From Coccinella septempunctata (lineage: Eukaryota; Arthropoda; Insecta; Coleoptera; Coccinellidae): DNA of 64,000 nt. Of this stretch, positions 57,405 through 64,000 are shown piece after piece. Location of the stretch: positions 24,446,064 through 24,510,063 of the forward strand of contig NC_058191.1 of the NCBI RefSeq assembly GCF_907165205.1, in the 5' to 3' direction. The translations under genes and the position numbers were made by a program. The notes below the pieces were generated by a model. That model had not been told where the DNA came from. It ran no database searches and saw only the letters and a program-made list of their open reading frames with translations. How positions within the stretch are numbered: the stretch's first letter is position 1; each line of letters opens with the position of its first letter.

Positions 57405-58436
57405 CTGAAACACAAAAGTAGACTTTCGATTTAAATCAATACACGAATTTCCACTGCAACCTTTGAATTGAATGTAAGGTCATTTAGTAAGATACAAAGA
57501 TTATAGAGTAGACAGATAAGAAACCTAGATGGGAAGGTGCATGTGAAGCAACTAAAGTGATGTGAGCGCCATCTGTGTTTCAAATGTGTTTCTAAGATCC
57601 TAAGACTGGTTAAAATATTAATTCGAGGGCCTTTTGCAGAAACATGTGAAATGATGTAAGATTTCAGATGGTCATTTTGATCAAAGAGGTTTTGAAAGTT
57701 TTGATTCTCGTACCACCTTCTTGTGTATCTAGCTCTAAATTGTGTATTCTCAAAATTTCTAAGATGAATAGGCTTGTTTAGGTTAGCAGTTCCAGGTAGT
57801 TTGCATGCAATCAAAAAATTTCAGTTCAACGGAGCAAAATGAGAAGGATTTCGAACTGAAAACCAAAACTAAAAAGTGTGTACCGATAATATGACAGCAG
57901 AAATGTTACAAGCCGCAGAAAGTAATGAAACACCGCTCAAAGCTTAAAACATTCTTTCATAATATGTCGAACATGTGTTGTGAATTTTAACTGAAATTTC
58001 AAACGTTTATCTCTTGGTGACGTTGGTGAGGAGTTTTTGATCTGAAGGAATCTACTTACGTCAAAACAAACTGCACTATTTTTTCTATGACGTTATCCTC
58101 CTTTGCAACCTCCAAGGGATACTTCGCAATTTCGCAAACTACCCTAGCCAGACATCCTTGACCATTCAGATCCAAACTGAAAATATCATTCGAAAAATGG
58201 ATAACAATAAACATATGCAAACTATACCTTTCCAGATAACCTATAATATAGTTGTAGATCTCTACTTTAGTCGTATCAATGTTCCTTGGTATATATCTCT
58301 TCTTCAAATCGTGTACTTGTAGATCAGATGATTTTTTTGGAAGGTCGTAGTTACCCTGTAGACAGGTACTCAACAGTATGGTGGTGGTACCATCAATACC
58401 TTCTATATCTAACGGAATACTCAAGCCATAAGTGAA
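57239..58436 (-). CDS. DM4/DM12-family secreted protein, last three coding exons (5' end missing)
   Basis: Minus-strand exons 58436-58228, 58176-58060 and 57404-57239 join in phase (2, 2) with GT-AG introns of 51 bp and 655 bp. The product ends with a typical DM4/DM12 domain: FTYGLSIPLDIEG and GNYDLPKK (the beta-rich start of the family), helix EIYNYIIGYLE, then LDLNGQGCLARVVCEIAK, FVLTPSQGNFDV, AEEHGKRNHSCELKY and SLSSLFTLFFIE. Conserved Cys in GCLARVVCE and HSC...ESC. DM4/DM12 proteins are insect-specific, secreted and of unknown function. An acceptor (TTTCTAG) before FTYG shows an upstream exon with signal peptide is missing. A 24-codon frame at 58546-58620 (MKCFLLFLFCYSGYAYSSF) looks like a signal peptide but has no donor before its stop. 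The gene is tail-to-tail with Mip. Confidence 0.88.
58060..58176 (-). CDS. DM4/DM12 gene, middle exon
   Basis: Acceptor TTTTCAG; encodes LDLNGQGCLARVVCEIAKYP to IVQFVL plus two bases of a Thr codon; donor GTAAGT at 58059. Confidence 0.88.
58228..58436 (-). CDS. DM4/DM12 gene, first recognised exon
   Basis: Begins FTYGLSIPLD after acceptor TTTCTAG, ends at CTGGAAAG before GTATAG. A long open frame running past the donor into the 51-bp intron is read-through, not protein. Confidence 0.85.
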
Positions 58437-58439
58437 CTA

Positions 58440-59095
58440 GAAATTAACATTAGTTCAAAACTTGTATGCAGTGAATAACCGAAGTAAATTACTTCAGAAT
58501 GAACATGTTCATATGGCTTTTTTGTTATTTATCCAATGTTTTGCTCTATTTCAGATTTTCCTCAAAAGAGGAATAAGCATAGCCAGAATAACAGAACAAA
58601 AATAACAAGAAACATTTCATAGAAAGCACGAGAAACTTTACAAGATTATTGTAAGTGTAGTTTTCAACGAAATTTGTTCAACGAGGCCCTCACTTTTGGA
58701 ATTTCCCGCGCATCTATGAATTAATGAGAAATTCAATCAACCCATTTTGACATTTCAACAATTTGGACTAGGATTGTAATAAGTAAATACTTTGGTAGTT
58801 CGTAGAGAATTGCTGTTTTTTTTTCGGGAAGGTTGCGCATATCATTCGGTAATTGGAGTTTGTTTTTAGTTCTCCTCATCGTGGGGATTAATTTCAATTA
58901 ATTTTTTTATGCCGACTATTAATTATTATCTCTTTTTTATTTCATTTTTCATAGTGAGGTTTGTTGATTTTCCGCCAATTTTCTTTCTGAAATCATTTGT
59001 ATTATATATCTTACTAGCGTTTCACTATGAAATATTACGCGAGCGAAGCCGCGGATTTAAGCTTGTTCTTGTTCTTACTTCCGAAGGAAAACATT
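58440..59095. other. No complete gene; possible upstream exon of the DM4/DM12 gene
   Basis: Should hold or border the missing 5' exon, but no RYLIFP-like block was found. A retroelement-like string (CGCGAGCGAAGCCGCGG) lies at 59037-59053. Confidence 0.4.
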
Positions 59096-59984
59096 AGGTA
59101 CATCTAGTGGCGGCTGGTCTGTAAGGGCTATACCCTAATAGCACACAACGTCCATGGGACGTACAATTCATGTCCATTTAACGTCGGAACGTCCATGGAC
59201 TTGATTTGTATGTCCTTTGGACGTCCGTTTCCGGACAGTTTTAGGACGTTCACGATATATATCCATTGTTAGTCCGATTTATGTACAATGTCCGTATCGG
59301 ATATCCATTGGATGACCGTGATGGACATAATACGGACTATATGACATATGTCCGTATCATACAGTTCCAAAATAGTCCCTGACCGACTTAATACAGGCAA
59401 TGTCAAAAATATGTCCTTACTGGATATCCAGATATCCGGTAGGGACATCTTTTGAATGTCCATACCGGTATTCACTAGGAGTCCGTAATGGACGTAATAT
59501 GGACCAAATTAAATATACACATTACATGGTCCGTATAACGTCCATCACGGATACCTAGTGGATATCCGGAAGGGACATCTTTTGAATGTCCATACCGGAT
59601 ATTCGTATTCGGAGTCCGTAATATGGACCAAATAATACATACATGTATATCAATGAACACCAAAATTTAATATTATTTTTCACTAAACTCCATTTTTCCG
59701 CTTTGCAGTATATGAATATCTTATGAATATTATATTATGTATAACGTTATGATGAACAAAAACTAAATACTTGAGTAGTTACCATTATAAAATAATCTAT
59801 GTTTGAGTTTTAAGACTTTAGTTTTTATTATATGGTATTTCTGTATTAATCGACTACTATTCCATAAATCAGTTAACAATATAATGAATATGTTCCTACA
59901 AGTAGGTATATCGTATAGTCTCGGTAGCTAGGACGGTTGCAGCGAAGACTCAGTAATGCGATGTCCCCACGTACTCATCATCAT

Positions 59985-60868
59985 CATCATCATTCATTTT
60001 GCCTATTAGAAATTACAATTCTAGGACACGTCAATTCATCATATATAAAGTATATATACATTCAAAGACATAGTTTAAAAAAAATATATATATATCGAGG
60101 ACAAAAAAAACAGCTGAAGGCAATATGCTCTTATCCTAGGTCGCCACCCACAATAAGTTCCCGAAACTCAGTAATATCATACACAGCCTTACCTCCTAAA
60201 TAGTTTTTGAGAATTCTCTTGAATTTTTTCATGGGTAAGGTAGTGAGCGAAAGAGGCAGGATGTTATATATTGCGATCCCGGCACACATCGGAGACCTCT
60301 TCATGTACTCATGTGACGCAGTTAAAATAACCTTGTGTCTATTTCTCGTGGGGTAGTCATGGATATCGGACTGTCGAACACGAGAGCCACGGGTGGAGTG
60401 GATATGACACAAGAGTTTGAGTATAAACATGGCTGGAACTGTCAAAATACCAGAAGATTTAAATATCAGCCTACAGGTCTCTCTGAATGGAATATCATAA
60501 ATGAGCCTCACTATTCTTTTTTGCTGAACGAAGATCCGATGAGCACCTGGCATCATTCCCCATACACAGATCCCATAATCGAGCAGGGGCTGGACGTAAG
60601 CATAATATGCTGTCAACAGGCATTCACGTGGAAGGGAAGACTTGAGAGAGGAAATTATATAAAACGCCTTGTTCAGATTCTTCTTTAATTTTTCAAAGTG
60701 TGGCCCAAAGTTTAACAATGGGTCTATTGTTATTCCAAGGAAACGGGTTTCATTTTGGAAATTAAGTGGCGTTTCACCGAAATATATTTCACGACTGGAG
60801 ACACTCTGCCTCTTCCTACCGAACTCCATGATGACGGTTTTATCGATTCGAACTCGCGAGTTCGAATC
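59985..60868 (-). pseudogene. R1/jockey-type LINE fragment, minus strand, inside the TA-flanked element
   Basis: Open over 232 codons (60131-60829, minus): RFLGITIDPLLNFGPHFEKL (palm end), YYAYVQPLLDYGICVWGMM, IRVQ-like thumb sequence, HDYPTRNRHKVIL and C-terminus ILKNYLGGKAVY. This is the 3' third of a LINE ORF2. The open frame is still clean, so this is a young insertion. The 3' end (59985) lies by a run of ATG/CAT trinucleotides, the probable tail. The 5' truncation lies at a perfect palindrome (60845-60868). Confidence 0.85.
60845..60868. repeat. Perfect 24-bp palindrome at the LINE 5' junction
   Basis: GATTCGAACTCG followed directly by CGAGTTCGAATC, exact and with no spacer. It lies where the LINE sequence (FGRKRQSV) begins. 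Confidence 0.95.
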
Positions 60869-61450
60869 TGGGCCAAGTGTAAAAACTTTCTAGTTAGTAT
60901 GGATGGAAATGAGAACAACACAGAAAACACCATCTGCGTCTGAGTGTAAGACATTGGGTTATAGGACATTAAAATTCTAATAGATAGGATAGCCAACGTC
61001 GTGGTAAATTTTTGTACCGTTGAGATAGCTAATGATGGTCCCAACGGGATATCCAATGGACTAGAATTGTCCGCGATGGACGTCCGAATTCGGTTCGAAG
61101 TTGTGACATTTGTACGTCCCTCGGAAGTCCATAGAACGTCCATTGTACCAGAAATGGACGTCCCATGGATGTCCGTAATGTCCGAAGAGGACGTCCTATG
61201 GATGTCCATAGGACTACTTTGTGCTATTAGGGTAGGGCTACAGCCCCCCATACAAGAAATCAATCCTTTTATGCTATTCACCTTCCCATACGATTTTTAA
61301 TGAAAATATTACATTCCACGGTTATTTATATAATTTATTAATGTAAAACTTTCATGCGACTCCTGCAGTTTTGTTTATTTCATAATCTAGCAGTTCGTCC
61401 CTGCATGGGCGATGAATCGTATAGCCCCGAATTCTTGTATGGCGGACAAT

Positions 61451-61804
61451 AGTGTTCAAAATATTTTAAAAACTGATTTCGCGAGGCTTTCGCTGGGGGA
61501 AAAAAGCCGTATTAAACTGCTGGTAGACCAACTCCCGATTTAAATTTAACCCAGGCAGATAAAACTCCAAAAACATCTTATGCAAGACGATTCTCAAGAC
61601 AAGTGTATAACAAGTGATAACGTATCGGCAAGGGCAGGATTTAGACATTTGAAGCACCTTAATGAAAAAATTAAGAAGCATGAGCTATCTGCCAAGCATG
61701 TATATTGTTCAACAGAATTAGCTTTTCTGGTTACGACTAATATCGCTGCTCAATTAGATTCAGCTTACCGGAATAATATTATTATAAGCACAACGAGCAA
61801 GTAG
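61451..61804 (+). pseudogene. hAT transposase N-terminal (zf-TTF) relic
   Basis: Reads NILKTDFARLSLGEKSRIK, a stop-broken stretch, then SARAGFRHLKHLNEKIKKHE and LVTTNIAAQLDSAYRNN. The H-L-K-H-L and KKHE residues fit the TTF zinc finger found before hAT dimerising transposases of insects and vertebrates. Downstream catalytic domain missing. Confidence 0.65.
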
Positions 61805-61944
61805 ATAAGAACAGGTATGTTTTAAAAAGAATTATAAATTGCATCAAATTTTGCGGAAAACTGGTTTTAAAATTTCATATTTTTATTATTATTCTAAAAG
61901 TAGCCCCCTAGTGAACTTGATCACGAGCCGCCACTGGGTACATC

Positions 61945-62950
61945 GAAAAATAACTTCAACTTATCGGTATACACTTACTGACAATACAACATTATTGAAT
62001 CATTTAATTTATCTTCTTTTTCGGGATTTTTTAGACAGTGAAATTCTAGATGATATAAAATTCAATCAACAGGCTCACCTGTAGTACAGTAGCTGTAGGG
62101 AAGAATAAAGATCTTTTCAAAATTCTCTCATCACACCTGACCTCAAGTAGAGAGATGATATACGAGAGGCATATGAATTTGAACAAACAAGACATGCTAA
62201 TACTGATGTCTTCATTTCGAGATGTGAACGAACATCCTATGAAGAACAGTTCTGTTTACCTCAAATATTGATCTGAAATATTAGCATCCGACATTCCGAA
62301 CCGAAGTCAATGAAACAAATGTTTCGGTCAATGACCATAGTCTACATAAATATGTATGAATAAATCAAAGTGGAGGAGGTGAAAAGCACCTAGGTAAAGC
62401 TGCATCATTCGCTTCCGACCATAAAGTTCAAGTTGTTCATCCCTTATATATTTCGAAATAGTTATTTATGTACCAAGGACGAAAAACTGTCTATTACAGT
62501 CGAGCCTGCATATTGATAATCAAGGCGCAGCCGAGGATAGCAAGCATGCGAGACAATATACACAGTTTTTTGCCGAGGAATATATTACATTTTTTCGTCG
62601 ACCTCACGTACCTTTATGAAAGTAAGTAGTTACTCGTTTTTATGGCCTCATATATGAGTAATTGCCAATTCCCTGAGCTCTAGTGGAGTGTTACTGTTAT
62701 TCATATCCAAATTCTGTATTCACATAATTGATTCAATCTCTCCGGAATCTAATATATTAATCAAATATTATATAATAATAAAAGAATGATCACGCCTTAA
62801 CAGGGAAGCAATGAATACAATAATAAGGATAAATTCAGATGCATACCACCCGCCGATATGAATATCAACAAGTGTTACGATCTGAATTGAACTAGCCAAT
62901 TTGCCATCGTCAAGGCCCCAAATGGAGTACGTTCCACCGAAGAAAAGCAG
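61945..62950. other. No gene recognised
   Basis: Unassigned. A possible decayed second hammerhead (GTTTCGGTCAATGACC at about 62322-62337) lies about 640 bp before the intact one and on the same strand. A patch near 62855-62900 is similar to 41365-41405. Confidence 0.35.
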
Positions 62951-62952
62951 AT

Positions 62953-62991
62953 GCTGACCATGGTTTCGGTCTCATTTGACCTCATCAGAGC
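62953..62991 (-). ncRNA. Hammerhead ribozyme, complete core, minus strand
   Basis: Minus-strand CTGATGA (62988-62982), stem II GGTC/GACC with a six-base loop directly abutting the core, GAAAC (62967-62963), a palindromic ACCATGGT stem III, C at 62956 as the cleavage base and stem I GCT/AGC. All conserved core positions and pairing are intact, and no extra base is needed. The self-complementary stem III is typical of dimer-forming hammerheads in Penelope-like elements and retrozymes. No associated protein seen. Confidence 0.72.
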
Positions 62992-63480
62992 AACATAGCA
63001 TTTTTCTACGATGGAGAACGTTTGGAATTGATGGAACTTTAATCAATATTGGCAAGTGCTACTGGGTACTATACATTTACACAGAGCGCCACCCAATATG
63101 AAACGGTGTCCGATTATATAATCTTTGATATTAATATTAGTGACGGAAGCCGAACGAAAAGTAAATCAGTACGAAAAGTACTCGCCTTCAAAAATAGTCG
63201 ACATTCTGTTTGGAAATTAGTTTTTAAAATGTTATTTTTTGCTCAGGTCGACGAAAAAATTATTTTCACTCATTTCTTTATTAAGAAAGTACAAACGTAA
63301 AAATGAACATTCAGAGTAATAACCTAATAATTTGGCTGACATATCCGTCGATCACGCTCGCTAAGCATCTCTATAAAAACTCTTTCACCACAGAACACCC
63401 CCATTGACTTACTTTATGTCTTTCACTTTATGAACCGTCCCTACGCCGTCTTTCTCGCAATCACTTCTCCGAAAACGCAT
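62992..63480. other. No gene recognised
   Basis: A short frame at 63049-63300 has no recognised relative. CACCACAGAACACCCCCATTG near 63388 resembles sequence near 46803, so part is repeat-derived. Confidence 0.35.
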
Positions 63481-63486
63481 ACCTAA

Positions 63487-63772
63487 AGCTACATTCACAA
63501 TCAATTCACGGGCCGAAGTGCACTTCGGCACGGAAGCTTAGCAGATGGCGTTCTCCGTTACCATTCACAATGAAATTCAAGACAAAATTTCTTGCAAGTT
63601 GCAAACTATCACTTCGGCAAGGAATTTTGTGCCGGCTATAGATGATGCTGATGCTTATGTTTTGATCAGTTACATTTTTGATTCATTTGAGTATTTGGTA
63701 CCAAGATTATTGCGAATGGTAAATTTCGTGCCGAAGTGCACTTCGGCCCGCGAATTGATTGTGAATGCAGCT
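63487..63772 (+). mobile_element. 286-bp TWA-targeting miniature element, copy 2
   Basis: Same length as copy 1 (286 bp) and about 98 percent identical. TAA on both sides (63484-63486 and 63773-63775). It carries inverted ends with the CCGAAGTGCACTTCGG palindrome in each. The only coding frame starts at ATG 63545 and ends with the TAA target duplication. Confidence 0.92.
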
Positions 63773-63775
63773 TAA
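63545..63775 (+). CDS. 76-codon frame of the 286-bp element, copy 2
   Basis: MAFSVTIHNEIQDKISCKLQ to ARELIVNAA. Two residues differ from copy 1. No signal peptide, membrane segment or known domain was seen. The frame could be chance: the element is young and copies are nearly identical. The stop is the TAA target site itself. Confidence 0.4.
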   Translation: MAFSVTIHNEIQDKISCKLQTITSARNFVPAIDDADAYVLISYIFDSFEYLVPRLLRMVNFVPKCTSARELIVNAA

Positions 63776-64000
63776 GGGATTCTCCCCAAACTTCCAATAT
63801 CGCACAACATGATTAACGGCCACATCAGGCAACACACAATGCGTAACCTAGCCATGCCAAGCTATCTGTCTACTTAACACAAATTCTCCTGGCATATTAT
63901 ATCAATTCTTCTTGTTTCACACAATCAAAAGCCCAAGGCAAATTTTGTTTTGAAAAGATGTGCCCTAAGTAAAAAGAGAGTAGCTGCAGAAAACTACAGC

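Larger units (their letters stand above)
59133..61232. mobile_element. 2.1-kb TA-flanked element with GGACGTCC-like subterminal arrays
   Basis: Inverted ends CCCTAATAGCACA and complement of CCCTAATAGCACAAA; TA at 59131-59132 and 61233-61234. Subterminal regions (59150-59640 and 60950-61215) are packed with GTCC/GGAC half-sites and partial palindromes such as GTCCATGGAC and GGACGTCC. Two ~100-bp imperfect direct repeats lie at 59430-59650 (AGGGACATCTTTTGAATGTC in each). A LINE fragment is nested in the middle. No transposase; superfamily not assigned. Confidence 0.8.
59105..61936 (+). mobile_element. hAT element (2832 bp) with zf-TTF relic and nested elements
   Basis: Ends TAGTGGCGGCTGGTC and complement of CAGTGGCGGCTCGTG; exact 8-bp duplication GGTACATC at 59097-59104 and 61937-61944. 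At 61451-61804 the plus strand keeps an N-terminal hAT transposase relic: FARLSLGEKSRIKLLVDQLP, then frame break, then AGFRHLKHLNEKIKKHELSA, a TTF-type zinc-finger region. The hAT catalytic part is absent. A 2.1-kb TA-flanked element is nested inside (59133-61232). Confidence 0.93.

Noticed and set aside
57431..57814. 127-codon minus-strand frame as a separate gene
   Set aside because: It lies inside the 655-bp intron of the DM4/DM12 gene, has no recognisable domain, and the flanking exons join in phase across it.
58056..58424. 122-codon single-exon reading of the DM4/DM12 region
   Set aside because: The family alignment and GT...AG signals show a 51-bp intron (58227-58177) within it, a donor at its end, and the start codon is not an ATG.
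58546..58620. Signal-peptide-like frame as the first DM4/DM12 exon
   Set aside because: No GT donor occurs before its stop codon, so it cannot be joined to the next exon as it stands.
1..64000. Bacterial operon, CRISPR array, tRNA or rRNA genes
   Set aside because: None was seen; repeats present are transposon ends or microsatellites, not spaced direct repeats with unique spacers.

Overview
This window is eukaryotic, almost certainly from an insect and plausibly a beetle. It is AT-rich and intron-bearing. It holds a myoinhibitory-peptide (allatostatin-B) precursor and a DM4/DM12-family secreted-protein gene, both insect or arthropod gene types, set in a dense field of transposable elements. 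Beetle is an inference from the overall look; no marker gene fixes the order. No rRNA, tRNA, CRISPR array or bacterial operon was seen.

Two host genes can be supported. (1) 47599-56946, plus strand: the Mip/AST-B precursor, four coding exons, 191 aa, signal peptide, six W(X6)W repeats between dibasic sites. Two repeats are split by introns, and the second carries an odd Gly-Ile-Lys-Arg end. (2) 57239-58436, minus strand: the last three coding exons of a DM4/DM12-domain gene, tail-to-tail with Mip; its 5' exon was not found.

Everything else recognised is mobile DNA. Left part (1-31 kb): copies of a 1.2-kb TA-flanked element (1.6, 17.3 and 23.5 kb), small hAT elements with 8-bp target duplications, LINE fragments, a Tc1 copy with complete ends (13.9-15.4 kb), a mariner relic (26.1-27.4 kb) and many TA-flanked palindromic miniature elements, often ending CAGGG. 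Middle (30-47 kb): a hAT element with a solo LTR 18 bp away, a 1.1-kb palindrome in LINE DNA, two Harbinger copies inside a hairpin element, and a 2.6-kb hAT element enclosing another transposon. The Mip introns (47-57 kb) are filled with TEs. Right part (59-62 kb): a hAT element containing a TA-flanked element with GGACGTCC-like arrays, itself containing an R1/jockey-like LINE.

The most interesting signals are hammerhead-ribozyme cores at 18.6, 40.2, 46.9 and 63.0 kb (the last on the minus strand), probably from Penelope-like retroelements; a 286-bp TWA-targeting miniature element in two nearly identical copies (53.2 and 63.5 kb) whose 76-codon reading frame takes its stop codon from the target-site duplication; a perfect 65-bp inverted repeat in a 13-bp-TSD insertion; and the large palindrome at 36.0-37.2 kb.
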